DNA of 64,000 nt from Zarea fungicola (taxonomy: Eukaryota > Ascomycota > Sordariomycetes > Hypocreales > Cordycipitaceae). Position 1 is the first letter of the stretch; every line of letters begins with the position of its first letter. The stretch is from contig FWCC01000054.1 in the NCBI GenBank assembly GCA_900169235.1, positions 124,001 to 188,000 of the forward strand. Direction: 5' to 3'. The translations under genes were made by a program, and so were the position numbers. Below, one piece after another: positions 34,919 through 46,990 of the stretch. The notes beneath the pieces are model-generated. The model made no database searches, had not been told where the DNA came from, and was given only the letters and a program-made list of their open reading frames with translations.

Positions 34919-35602
34919 TTAGAGTGCCAGGACAGCCGCAGCGGCGGCAATAACGGCTACAACGGCCGAGACGCCATCAAGAACTGCATCGTTCTTAGAA
35001 GGGAAGCCTTTTGGTGCACCACTGCTGTTTCCACTGTTGTCGTTGTTGCCGTTATTGTTGCTGTTACCGCTATTGCTGTTGCTGTTGCTATTGCCCTGAT
35101 TCGAACCAGAGCCAGAGCCAGAGCCGTTGGTGTTTGAGTTTCCAGGGTCCGAGTTGGAGCCACCAGAGCTACTTGAACCTGATGAACCGGAGGACCCAGA
35201 TGACCCAGATGACCCGCCAGAGCCGGACGAGTTGGGGGCTCCCGGAAAAGCAATCTCAGAAATCGCTGCGCCTTGATCAATTATACCACAGTTGGGTTTA
35301 GACTTGGGGCAGCACCAATAAACTGTTTTGGTGGTTCCGGTGTTGCAGACCATGCCGTTGATGCAGTACTCGACGAGGCTGCTAACCATTGGGCAGCAGG
35401 CGGCGTCAGAGGGCACGCAAGCGCCGTTACATACTTTTTGATCGGATGTGCAAGTATCTCGTGTAGTCTTGACATCTATGAAAGAATAGAAGTAAGTAAA
35501 TTGAACTCTAGAGGGGTGGACAGGAATAAACGCACAACTATTTGAGGTTGCCAATGCGAGACGCGAGGCAGTGAGCATGGCGAGTGTAGCAGAGATGCGC
35601 AT
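34919..35602 (-). CDS. Cys-rich, Ser/Gly/Asn-rich GPI-anchored cell-surface protein
   Basis: The frame from ATG 35602 is 227 aa. It has a signal peptide (MRISATLAMLTASRLALA), a Cys-rich domain of about 75 residues (CTSDQKVCNGACVPSDAACC, YCINGMVC, YWCCPKSKPNC), a long Ser/Gly/Asn-rich linker (GSSGSSGSSGSS, NSNSNSGNSNNNGN) and a C-terminal hydrophobic tail (DGVSAVVAVIAAAAAVLAL), the plan of fungal GPI wall proteins. A possible 63-bp intron (GTTGTG ... TTTCATAG, about 35541-35479) would remove SCAFIPVHPSRVQFTYFYSFI and leave LATSNNVKTTRDTC. Its length is a multiple of three and it has no stop, so both forms are open; the spliced form is more likely because the removed part is hydrophobic and intron-like. 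The function is not known: adhesion or surface masking is only a guess. Confidence 0.7.
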   Translation of the reverse strand: MRISATLAMLTASRLALATSNSCAFIPVHPSRVQFTYFYSFIDVKTTRDTCTSDQKVCNGACVPSDAACCPMVSSLVEYCINGMVCNTGTTKTVYWCCPKSKPNCGIIDQGAAISEIAFPGAPNSSGSGGSSGSSGSSGSSGSSSSGGSNSDPGNSNTNGSGSGSGSNQGNSNSNSNSGNSNNNGNNDNSGNSSGAPKGFPSKNDAVLDGVSAVVAVIAAAAAVLAL

Positions 35603-37582
35603 TTTGGAAATGGGTTTCAAACAAAAAATTTTAGAGGTAAGGAGAATATGAGCAAGGGAGAAGAGGAGGAAACAGAATAGTAATAAATTGTTATTCAATT
35701 ATGTCGGTACAGCTTTCCTGGTGGCTGAACTTCGTCTTTATTGCAAATTGGTGTACAGGAGGTCAAAATTGTATGCGGCTCGTGGTCCAGGGGGGACAAG
35801 CTTACGCTTTTATCAACAATCACTTTATCTTCTTGTCGCTCTTATTTCCCGTTAACACATAATTTCGGAACATTTTGCCGTCTATTGGACCCAACAACCT
35901 TTTCAACCTAGCCATAAATCAGCCTTACAACAACGTTGACAATAGTCTTATTGAGCTTGGTGGGGTGCGGCTGAGGCGCTAGGGCCAACTCCTGTCTCAT
36001 TTATGCGCAGACCCAAGAGCGGCAAGCAAAAGGGTAACCAGTGCGTGAGACTAGTTTTCATGTTGGCTTTGACAGGTTCATTGAGTTTTAGGATGGTGAA
36101 TGTCAATTTAGTTCGGCAGGGCGGCCTAGGTGGACCAGGATTCAGTCTTGTGTCTGTGGAAATTGCGCCTCGTCGTATTTCGCACTGCGTTTTGGGATAG
36201 TATGATTACAAGCAGGAAGTATGTATGTGTGCAAGAAAAAGAAGTAGAAGGTTTGGCCACGTGCCAGAGATTACCCTGACTACGGGGAAGCATCAAGTCT
36301 TTGTTGAGATAAAACTGGGAGCAACCACCTGTGGTTAACCTGAGTAAAGAATGAGTGAGTTGCAAAGGAGATTGAAAGTAGGCTGATTGGCCGACGGCAT
36401 GGACACTGACATGCAGTCTTGGGGAACATTTCAGGCGGATGCAAGGGGGCGCGGTGAGTACCCGGGTGGCATCCGTAGTGAAACGGAGCACACTGCTCCA
36501 TTTGGACGTTTCCAGGATGGAGGCTGTTAATGAATGAGAATTCCTTTTGCGTGGTGTGTCGCCAGCGTCCTATTTGGCAACTCAGTGGTTAGTCAGCAAG
36601 TTTGCTCTTGGGCAAAATTGTTATTTTATGCCGTTTCATGTTTAGAGATGCCTCCTGGAAAGTACTCCATGTATGAGATCCTACTCTGACCGAATGAGCT
36701 GATGCTGTCGATGGATAATGATAAAATATTTATTTACCCCTTTCCCTGATTTCTTTTGTAAATCTCAAGTAGCTTATTTGTGTCATCATTGTATTGAAGA
36801 TGTGCCGGTTTTGTCCCTCTATTTCGTGTCTACCTCCACAAATATGTCCAGAAAACGGCGATAACGTTCTCGCCTGCACCGCCGCATCATCGCGACGATA
36901 ATTCAAACAGCAGGCTAATTAGCACACGAAACCCCGCAAAAAGCCACGGCAAGCGATCCGAATTTTGTGCAAGGCGATTGCCGTTTTTAGATGTGATGCA
37001 AGCCTTGTATCATTTGTTGCTTGCATTTTTTTTAACATCTCCCCCTCATGAAGCAAGGCCACTGCAGAGATCTACGCCATGTCATGAGACACTGGCCTGC
37101 TGAAGTATTGGCCACTGTGCGGGCCTCTGTGCCGTTTTATGACTCGCCATCGCCAGCCAGCGCTTGCGACCACCGCGTCCCAGGCTCCTCCTGAATGCAT
37201 GATATCTTCAACAAACGGCCACAATCTATCCATCCTCTGTATATACCCTTCCATCTCGGTTTCTAGTTCCTTTGCTATTCCAATTCTCCTGCAAAGCCAT
37301 AATTTCACTACTGTGCCTCGTGCATCGCGCCGTTTACCACTGGCCTGGACAACCCTTGGGTAGCCACTTCAGTAACGGCCACTACTGTCGACCCATCTCA
37401 ACCATAGGCGTTGAACTCTCATCTTTCTTCTCCATCGGCACCAAACCTGCCCGCATCATCGTCGGCATCCTCATCATCTGAATATTGTCGCTGTCGGCCC
37501 GTCCATGAACGGCAGAGGTTGTTTTTGTAACTGAGCGCAAGCTGCGCCCGCGACGCGTGGGTTGCGACTACTCTAGCTAGGC
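35603..37582. other. Intergenic region between the GPI protein gene and ABP2
   Basis: About 2.0 kb between divergent genes. CT-rich leader-like sequence precedes ABP2 (37240-37480). No gene, repeat or RNA recognised. Confidence 0.5.
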
Positions 37583-39761
37583 ATGGCCCAACACGAGAAA
37601 CTCCCGGCCATTGGCCCGGCTGTTCCTGGTCGCTCAGCGCTTCCTGACCGCTCTGTAACGATGGAAACCATTGAAGACGCATATGTTGCCTTCATATTTT
37701 ACTGCAATCCTGCGCTGCCACCTGATTGTGATACTGAGGCCTTGCGTGAAGCTTTCCGCAACCCCCCACGTAGCGGCGGCAAGGTCTTTGACCCATTCGC
37801 CATCTACGAGCTTGTCCGTAAATTTTACGACAAGGAAATCAAAACGTGGACCGAACTGACTATGCGGCTCGGCGTCGAGCCTCCGGACCCTTCAAAGGAG
37901 GAAAGTGTTCAGAAAATTGCGCAGTATGGCGTGCGTCTCAAGGTCTGCGGCTCCAATCAGCCCCCCTCCATCGTCCGCCGCTAACGTTGCGCTTTCACAG
38001 AAATGGCTGCATTCAATGCATGTAAAAGCTTTTTTTGAATATCTTATGGGAGTGTCGAATGATTATTGGACCAACATTCCCATGGACCCTAGCCCCATAG
38101 CTCAGCCAGTTCGTGACGGGATTGCCATGGAAGATGACATGGCCCTCAGGGCACTTTTGCCCCATATTCGACCCAAAAGAGGCCGCAAACGACCCGGCAA
38201 TGAAGATGCTGCCAATGCCAATACTCAGCGCCAGCGAACAGCACCAGACTCCGCAATTGATGAGTATACGCCTCTAGCGGTATGGCCCCACGGCGGAGAT
38301 GCACGATCTACGCCCATGGATAATGGGCCGATGAGCGCGGTGACTGGCATCTGGCCACCTCATGAAACTACGCAGACGCCGTTGACACGCTGGCCCGCGT
38401 CAGCCATCACACCCTCAGTACAAAATGGATTTTGGGGTGATGAGCCAGGCTCCGCAGTGACTCCAAGCAAAGCCAAAGGCCCTAATCAACGACGTGGCGC
38501 CAAAAACGTGTCGTCCGCGTGGAAGCTTGCTGGAGACGATGGCATTAAGAAAACACGAGGACGACCGCCAGTAAACCGCACGCCTATTGATACACCAATG
38601 ACGGCCACGACAGCTTGGCCGCCTACACCAAATCCGTTGCAAACACCCCAGGACAAGTCTGACGCGAATGATTACATGGGTAACGGCATGCTAAACAGCC
38701 ATGCAAGTCAAGATCAAGACATGGCACCGCCTGTTTCGGTACATCAAGTCCCCCAAGTACAAATGTCTTTTCCGGGACAATCCCAGCATACTTCAACCCA
38801 CCCACACAAATCCACATCGCATAGCCACCAAGATGGTGCAAGACCAAGTCGGCCAAGCATTTCTTTGCAGGTTCCGCAGCGAAATGGAGGTGTAGTACGT
38901 TTAGCAACCCCACCACTCGCACCACATGAATCTTCCCAGAGGACCCCAATGAGATCGGAACAGTGGCCAGGGAGGTCAGACCACCAGGAAGCTATTCCAT
39001 CGTATGTATCTACAGGCCCGCTGCCTACTTATGATAATATGCACGCGCCACAGCCCGGACAGCCGTATTCAGAGGATAAAAATGGCAAAACGCAAAAATG
39101 GGAACCAGCCGGTGCAGCCGGGGGGTCGTATAGTGAAACGTCTGGTGAGAATATCCCAGAGTATTATTTCGAGACAATGGCAGATCGGACCAATGTGGAT
39201 GCGCTGATGGCGTACTTTGCTCGGGTGACACACGAGTCGGATTGGTACGACGCGGAAGGGCGACCAACTGAGTGTGCATCTATGGAAGAAGCGAGTGCTA
39301 TTATTAACTCAACGCTGGAGAATATGTATCGTACTGCTACCTCAATGCAGGCTTTTCTCATCAACTTGGCAGCTTTGGCGGGAGCTCGCATGCTCATGAC
39401 CAACGTGACTCGTTGCATCCGTCTGGGAGAAAGAGAAGACCACACAGCGTACAGATGCGAGTGGGAGTACCGATTCGGACACCTTCACGGTTACTTTAAC
39501 ATGGCGGCAACTGTACCGTTTACAATGTGGCGTGCTCGGCCACAAAAGAGAGAAGGGTCGGGAGGGGAGGACGATGAGTCTGGCAGCAGCGCGCCCAACG
39601 GTGGTGGCGTAGACGATCCTGAAGCGCCTGAGTCGTCGAACCCTCGACTACAAGCGGAACATTGGCAGAGAAAGTACAAGTCACTACTGGGCCAGGTTGA
39701 CAAGATGGACAAGGAGCTGTTTGAACTACGGAACAAGGTGATTGACTCACTTAAGAAGTAA
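37583..39761 (+). CDS. abp2: ARS-binding protein 2 (Abp2-like)
   Basis: Two exons (37583-37942, 38001-39761) give 706 aa. The N-terminal 160 residues carry the Ars_bind_2 domain: VTMETIEDAYVAFIFYCNPALPPDCDTEALREAFRNPPRSGGKVFDPFAIYELVRKFYDKEIKTWTELTMRLGVEPP, then KIAQYGVRLKKWLHSMHVKAFFEYLMG across the splice. The S. pombe founder binds AT-rich replication origin DNA. A basic, AT-hook-like stretch is present near residue 195-200 (RPKRGRKRPG) and another at KKTRGRPPVNRTP, both suited to minor-groove DNA. The centre is disordered and Pro/Gln/His-rich. The C-terminus has a conserved region (ENIPEYYFETMADRTNVDALMAYFARV to YFNMAATVPFTMW) and a terminal coiled coil. The intron is 58 bp. Confidence 0.85.
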
Positions 39762-41440
39762 GCGACCTTGTTGGCAGCGGAAGTTGACAGTGATGAGCTA
39801 TTGGGTTTACGTACTGTGTGATTTCTGTGAAAACCACAACATATTTGGAGTTGGCACTTGTTTTAATTTTTTCTCCTTCTTTTCTCTTTTCTCAATTTCA
39901 ACTTGCAAGTTTGTAGTATGGGAAACGCATATAGTGGAGAAGCCGTGCAGCTGGTGACGGAAATGCACATGTGGTCGTTTATCGCGTGGAGTTGAGATGT
40001 AGCACATCTTCTGGACAACGATTCAAATTCAGCATATATCATGTATATTTTTTAGATAAAGTTTTGCAATGTAACTGTACCACCGTGTTTATTCGTCTTT
40101 TGGATTTGCTTGAAGGTATTTGGGGCGGTCTAGGCGTTGTTTTGGCGTAAGGAAAATGTATGCATGTGCTTGAAGGTGTATTCGATTTTTAGAGAATACA
40201 CCAAGTTCTCGGCCTAGATTAAAATGTAATCAGTTAATGAGGGAAAAAAACGCGCCTATGCACCATCAGATCTGGTTGATTGTGTTGACGCAGCTTTGGA
40301 AAGCCATTGTAGGCACTTGACCGGCCGGGAAATGCCGGAGTCTGACTTTCCACATCAGCTTGGGTTGTTATGGTTTTTAAAGGAGAGCGGCGTCAATCGG
40401 AACAGGGTGGGCTCGCAAAAGCGACCTGAGAGAAATTAAATATTGGTCTTGATCTTGATGGCTCACAGGCCATTGAGAGTCTTCCTTTGAAGCATTGCTC
40501 CCCTTATAATTCACCCGACGTATGGGCTGACCACCCTGCTTGCCTGCTACCCATGATTGCAGATCCCGTCAGCGACCTGCCGAGTCACAGCCGCCCCCTT
40601 TAAGATTGTTAGGTCGCAGATGTAGCACGCGCAGTGAGTGCACTATGATGTCCTCCTCGGACGGAATTTGCCACAAATATGAGGGCTTGGCCGTAGTAAT
40701 ACATGTAACCACGATTTGACTCAATGCGACTGACAGGGAGGTCTTTTTCAAGCCTCGTTATTAGTGGCGGAGGGAGATGGCTTAACGGATGGCATCCATC
40801 GTACCGGGGCTTGCTGTGGCGTAAGGGCCAGCCGGCAGTCTTGATCCAGAGGTAGCCGATGAGAGATATCGGGTAGATGTACGGAGTGGCTACACGACCT
40901 CCTTGTATGGGGATGGATAACTTGTTTATCATAATACCATCATCGGTAGGCATGGAAGTTCTGTTTTCTAGTAGATCGACGGGGACAAGAATACGTCGTA
41001 TCAGATGCTGCTCTTATGCGTAACAAGTTGGTGGCAAGATTTTACAATTTTGATAGTTTTCGCACAGGTGTGATATAACAGCCCAGGTATATACTGAGAA
41101 AGGACTGTCGCAATCAGGCAACCCACCGAGTAGATTAGGCGGCTGTTGATGTGGCCTTGCTGTGGTCCTGCTGTTCCCGGCGTAGATGATGACAAGAGGA
41201 GTTGTCTAGACGGCGACCTCCTAGACAGCTACCTTCTTGGAACATGTTGCTGTTTCGTTGTGTGTTCCCCAATATGAGTACTCCCTTTGTGGACTGGTAA
41301 GTAATAAATGAAATTGGAGTTCCTGCACTCCCCCTCCCAACACCCCATGATCATACTCACTTGTCACTTCCCCACCTAACTAATGCAGTCTCGCTTCGCC
41401 TTAGTTAATTTTAGCCTTGCTTAACTATTTACCACTTACA

Positions 41441-41485
41441 GGTTAGTTGGGTTAGTTGGGTTAGTTGGGTTAGTTGGGTTAGTTA
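41441..41485 (+). repeat. Tandem array, five copies of GGTTAGTTG
   Basis: Four exact copies and a fifth ending in A. The unit contains the core of a TTAGGG-type telomere sequence read across copies (GGGTTAG) but is 9 bp, not 6 bp. Confidence 0.95.
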
Positions 41486-41511
41486 CTACCTAAAACTACC
41501 CAGGTAGTAAC
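41482..41511. repeat. Perfect 10-bp inverted repeat with a 10-bp loop
   Basis: GTTACTACCT (41482-41491) pairs with AGGTAGTAAC (41502-41511). The left arm overlaps the end of the 9-mer array. Confidence 0.9.
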
Positions 41512-42242
41512 GTACTAATGAATTACTTGCACACAGGCTTCGTTCTTCTAATTTCGCCAACGCTGGGCTAGTTCTCGGCGCCTAAAAGCCTATTCTCGAC
41601 CCAAAGTCCCTGACTCGATCAACCATCCCAAGTCAGCACTGGAACAGCGGTTTGGTCTGAATAATCGAACGGCATCGCCGGCTAGCCGGCAGTGGATTCG
41701 TCCTTTCTCTCGTCCGAATTTTTTTTTTTTTCAACTCTTGCCCCAGGTTTACCTCCCGGCGGCCCGCCGACGGCGGGTTGCTTTGACTTTGGCTGGTTTA
41801 TTTGACCCCAGTCAGCCGCCACATTTTGCCCTGGCGTCGCCACGACTGGATCCCCAAATCGTCTTTTCTAGTTCTCCTGGGTGCCATTTCTTGGAGTACG
41901 CATTTCCCCTTCTTCATTCTCCTTTGAACCTGTTCCATCGTTTTGTCGCCCCATTGCGAAAATCGCCCCATGTCGCTCCATCGACAAAGGCGTGCCTTAC
42001 CCACCTAACCTTTGAAAGTAGTAGCTGGACCGCTCTTAACGACAACCAAAAACCCTTCTTCGCTCTTTTTTCATTTATTTTTTAACGTTACAAACTTTTG
42101 CCTTTGATGCGGTGCCGGTCGCAAACTTAATTAAAGGGCTGCCCTGGCTAGTTTTCCTCGTCTCGCCCGTGGAATGTTAACCAGTACCCACCTCCCACGC
42201 GACGCTTCCCCAAGCACAACCCGCGATAGAGGCAGCAGAGGC

Positions 42243-44532
42243 ATGGCCGCGGCGTCTGCGGAAGCGCCAGATATTGAAGTGGTTACTTGGTAGGTAACTT
42301 CCTGAAGGAAAAAAAAATTGTCTTGGATATGATCAACTTGTTGGATTTTCTCCCTCCATTCTGACAGTTGCGCGCAAGCCGTTGCGCCACTGTACCGTTG
42401 ACTTCCCCAGACTGCCTGCTCTCCTGCACACAGCCCCGCACAAACCTTGAAGACTGACCGTCCAAACTATCTTATCAGCTCAACGTCACAACATCGCAAT
42501 GGCTCCTCATCCTCATCAGCAGAGGCGGAGCCCGGCTACTCCAAGTCGGATCCTCCCAAGATTAACTTCAATGCCAACATTGAAGCTAGGTACGTCATTC
42601 CCGGCATTGAAAATGGTACCACTATCAATACCTGACAGACACTGACGAGAGTTGTTTTTGCGCCACCACAGAATCAAGAACCCTCTCGTTGGCGTTCCCC
42701 GCGCAACTTTATTACGAGATGTCGATGAATTCTGCCGTATCAAGGGCATTGAGCAGCACCGCGATCTGATGCGAAAAGGCGCCCTCGTCGCCCAGGACCC
42801 GACCGGCTACGAGGACATTGACGGCGACGAGGCACTTACCGAGCACGAAATCGAAGCACTCCGCGATGAAGTCCTGCACAAATGGCGTGTGCCCCGCGTC
42901 CTCCTCCTCACAATCGTCACCTGCTCCATCGGCGCCGCCGTCCAGGGCTGGGACCAGACGGGCTCCAACGGCGCCAACTTGCAGCTGCCCAAGGCCCTCG
43001 GGATCGGCGGCACCTCGACTGAGGACCAGCTCCTCGTCGGCCTCGTCAACTCGGCCCCGTACATTGGCACCGCGCTGCTGGGCTGCTGGCTCTCCGACCC
43101 CATGAACGACCACTTTGGCCGCCGCGGCGCCATCTTCTTCTCGGCCAATTTCTGTCTGTGGCCTGTCATTGGCAGTGCCTTTTGCCAAACGTGGCAGCAG
43201 CTCTTTGTCTGCCGCCTGCTCATGGGCATCGGCATGGGTACCAAGGCTTCGACTGTGCCCATATTTGCCGCGGAAAACTCGCCCGCGCCGATCCGCGGTG
43301 CCCTGGTCATGAGTTGGCAGCTCTGGACCGCCTTTGGCATCTTCCTGGGCACCTGCGCCAATCTCGTCGGCGAGAAGATTGGCAGCGACGCATGGCGCTA
43401 CCAGCTCGGCGCTGCCTTCATCCCCGCCGTGCCGCTGGCCATTCTCATCTACATGTGCCCGGAGTCCCCGCGGTGGTACATCAAGAAGAACCGGTATGCC
43501 GACGCCATGAAGTCGCTGCTCCGCCTGCGCAACGATCCCATCCAGGCCGCCCGCGACCTCTACTACATCCACGTCCAGCTGCAGGTCGAGCGCGAGGTTG
43601 TGCCCTCGAGCCACTACGTCCGGCGCTTCGTCGAGCTGTTTACCATTCCGCGCGTACGGCGCGCCACCCTGGCCGCGTTCACGGCTATGCTGGCGCAGCA
43701 AATGTGCGGCATCAACATTATTGCCTTTTACTCGTCGTCGGTGTTTCAGCATGCCGGCGCCTCGGACTTTCAGGCGCTGCTCGCTACGTGGGGGTTTGGG
43801 CTGATTAACTTTCTCTTTGCGTTTCCGGCCATCTGGACGATTGACACGTTTGGCCGCCGCTCGTTGCTGCTATTTACGTTTCCGCAAATGTCGTGGACGC
43901 TCCTGGCCGCGGGCCTGTGCAACCTCATCCCGGGCACAAAGGGCGCGCACCTAGGCCTCGTCGCGCTCTTTGTGTACCTCTTTGCTGCGTTCTACTCCCC
44001 GGGGGAGGGGCCCGTGCCGTACACGTACTCGGCCGAAATCTTCCCCCTGTCGCACCGTGAGGTGGGCATGGCGTTTGCCGTGGCCACGTGCCTGTTCTGG
44101 GCTGCCGTGCTCTCGATCACGTTTCCCGTGATGCTGGGTTCGTTTGGTGTGATGGGATCGTTTGGCTTCTACGCGGGGCTCAACATTGTCGCGCTGGTCA
44201 TGATTTTTCTATGGTTGCCGGAGACGAAGCAGCGGACGCTGGAGGAGCTCGACTACATTTTCGCAGTGCCGACGCGCGTGTTTATGCGGTACCAGGTGAC
44301 CAAGACGCTGCCGTGGTGGTTCCGGCGGTATATTCGGCGCGACAAGAATGCGGTGCTCCAGCCGCTGTATCAGCTTGATTTGGAGGAGCATCATGATGCA
44401 GATGGACAAGACGAGTCTTTTGAGAATGACAAGGCAAAGGTTGAGCTCAAGGAGATGGTGGGCTTTACGACGGGGATTGATCCGCGGAATGGTGAGGAGT
44501 CGTCTTCGCGGTCGTCTGATATTATACACTGA
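42243..44532 (+). CDS. MFS sugar/polyol transporter (sugar porter family)
   Basis: Three exons are inferred: 42243-42289, 42479-42589 and 42672-44532, giving 672 aa. There is no ATG in frame in exon 2, so the short first exon (MAAASAEAPDIEVVT) is needed; it is the least certain part. NANIEARIKNPLVGVPR follows, then the cytosolic N-terminal region LLRDVDEFCRIKGIEQHRDLMRKGALVAQ. Twelve membrane helices begin near residue 140 with QGWDQTGSNGANL. Sugar-porter motifs are visible: DHFGRRG after helix 2, CPESPRWYIKKNR, QQMCGINIIAFYSS in helix 7, DTFGRRSLLLF and PETKQRTLEELD. The cytosolic C-terminus is about 90 residues. Members import hexoses, inositol or related polyols with H+; the substrate here is unknown. 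It is longer than the usual 500-550 aa because of both tails. Confidence 0.85.
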
Positions 44533-46046
44533 AAGTATATCTGGCTTTGAATTTGAATTTGTGGCTTGGCATGGATTTGTTTGATTTTTTTATGGTTTGT
44601 TTGACATCATGGGACGGCGTTGGAAAGGCATCTCATGATATGACTAAATTGCAGTGTTTGGATATTGGGGCCAATGGTTTTATTACTTGGTCGGTCCATC
44701 TGCAAGAAAAACATGGCGCTTACTGGCGAAATTGGAACGATACCCTATAGCTAGCTCTTTTGTAAATAATGTATTTAGCGATGATGCGCAAATAATAGCT
44801 TGAATCTCAGCTGTGATCAAATGCTACACCTATTGAGAGCATATCGTGCCGCTGCGTGCATCAAGCTGCTGCCAGTAGATTGGAACATGCAGATTTATGA
44901 GAAACCCACATTTACGCAGACATCCCTACGTCTTTCTTTGCATTGAGTCTGATGAATCTAACAATACTCCGACTGGCAAGTCAGCAAGTCTATCGATCAA
45001 TGGCACAGCCGGCCCCGACTGATACTGATGGACTCAACTCTTGGCAGTGGGGAGAGTGGACACGCAGGCAGGCAGGGTCGGCCAAGTCCACCTTGGAGAA
45101 TGACGTCTGCAGGGAAAACCTTGTCATGGCGTCCTGACAGCTGGCATTGGCATGCTGGCAAGTAGGCCGAGGACACATTATGTTTGTTGAGCGGCAATTT
45201 GCTACTAGCTACCCACATTATACATACCATCTGGTCAGTAGCTTGAGTGAGAGATGAGTTGGGGAGCCGACAAGCCGATAAGTTGACGAACCTGATGAAT
45301 CCATCGACAGGACCCCAACATGCCTTGCCAGAGTTACAGCGCCTCTCTTTTCCCTTCACAGGTTCGAGTGTAACCCAAGACCCCATGCAGTGGACCATCT
45401 ATGATGCATTGGCTTGCGGTTTGGTCCAATTACGCGAACATGCCAATTCAATGGCGGAAACGGGATGCCACCATTGAGCGCGAAAATAGAGCAAGGAAAG
45501 TACAAAGCTTGTACGAGCAGTTTAAAATGATTTTCACTTCTGATTTGCGTGTGCCCGGCTTCACATACTCATCGAGGCCAAGCGCTGATCCAAATAGGGA
45601 ATACGAGGCGCTGCAGTGTGTTCCCTGTTGGGCCACGGGGTGCCCTGGAATGGGGAGAGGGCGTGGCTGAGCAGGACAAATTGGGTAGAGTTTCCTTGAT
45701 TAAACCCCTGGCGTCAGCCTTAATATAGAAAGACGTAAAGGCTGGCAACGTGGTTTTGCAAATTGAAATCAATTTATTATAAGCCCGGTTGTGCTGTCAC
45801 TGTCACCCATCACATGGTTGCCAGTGAATCAACAGGGGGCAGGTACCTAATTGTACGCTGTATGTACGACAGTAGGTACCTTACTAAGATACCTCTTGGC
45901 GGGAGGGTAACTAGGTACATCCAAGACACCAAGTTACAGTGAGTGATACGGTACCTCTGGTTGGTTTGGGATTGGCGGTTGGTGGACCGGCTCCCCGTTG
46001 TTTCCTATCCACATTAAAAATAGATTTTTCTTCCTTTTGTTTTTTA

Positions 46047-46083
46047 GGGGCAGTTGGGGGAGGTGGGCTAGTGGGTTAGTGGG
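46047..46083 (+). other. Potential G-quadruplex
   Basis: Five runs of three or more G, separated by loops of 4-5 nt, lie on the plus strand. They are about 930 bp upstream of the MscS start codon. Confidence 0.6.
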
Positions 46084-46379
46084 CAGATAACTCTTACCGG
46101 GCCCGTTGTTGCAACACTTGTACCGCTTGCTGCTGTAGCTGGCCCATGGACAAGTGGTTCTATAGTGGGCTTTCTAGTGGAGACGATGACAACTGCCTGG
46201 TGGAAAAGTCGCGGCCGCTTTTATTTCGGGAACTGATGCTAGCCCCCCAGCCGCCTGTAGAAGAACCACCCCTCACTCTCTGTGATCTTAAAGCGGCTTG
46301 CCGCTAGACCAACCAACCCACTCTACTTTGCTGGTACTCCGTACTTCAGAAAATGATGCGCGCTCGACCCTTGCTTGCG

Positions 46380-46990
46380 AGTTTCATGTCCTCCCCCTCC
46401 AACCCTCTACTGCATTCTGACTTGCTCGGCCTTCAACATCCTTGGCTTGGCTTCACATTCTCTTTCTTCTCCTTCGTTTCCTAAAATTTTTTACCTTTTC
46501 TTTTGTGGTTCCCTCCCCCTGTGCCATCAAAAATTCTCTCTTCTTCCACCACCCCCCCTTACCTTCGTTTACTTGTTCAAACCATTTTTTCTTGCCTGTC
46601 ATTTTCACCTCCGATCTCCTCAACATTTCGCCAAGGCTACGATATAGATAGCATCGACACTACTTGTTACCTTATTGATCGACGCTTCTCCTCTTCAGGA
46701 GAACCACCGACCCGAAATTCACGAGCTTTTCTACCCACCTAAACATCTTATACGACCCTGATACATATCACGACCATTTTGCATCTGAAGCAGGTCTTCA
46801 GCCCAACCGCCCTACACGAAAGCTTTTTTATTACACCTTTATAATTCATCTTTGTTCACAAAACCTGTCGTTTTCCAAATCTACAACAATTTTTACTGCC
46901 AATTGATCCCTGGGTGTTTCAATTTGACGCGGATCTGATCAACTTGCATTCTGAAACAAGGAGACGACTCCACACATCACAAACGGCAGA
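46380..46990 (+). promoter_or_regulatory. CT-rich promoter and long 5' leader of the MscS channel gene
   Basis: Dense CT tracts (46380-46620) are followed by A/C-rich leader sequence up to the ATG at 47015. Such tracts mark transcription starts in filamentous fungi. Confidence 0.5.

Larger units (their letters stand above)
39762..42242. other. Intergenic region between ABP2 and the MFS transporter
   Basis: About 2.5 kb. It contains a tandem telomere-like 9-mer array (41441-41485), a 10-bp perfect inverted repeat just after it, and CT-rich promoter sequence from about 41700. No supported ORF. Confidence 0.5.

Noticed and set aside
34721..35137. Plus-strand frame antisense to the GPI protein gene
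   Set aside because: Its Val/Ala-rich end is the complement of the Asn/Gly/Ser repeat; no domain seen.
42712..43752. 346-codon minus-strand frame
   Set aside because: It is the shadow of the GC-rich MFS transporter exon, which carries all sugar-porter motifs.
45355..45385. GGTTCGAGTGTAACC as a tRNA T-arm
   Set aside because: The loop and stem lengths do not fit a tRNA, and no other arm is present.
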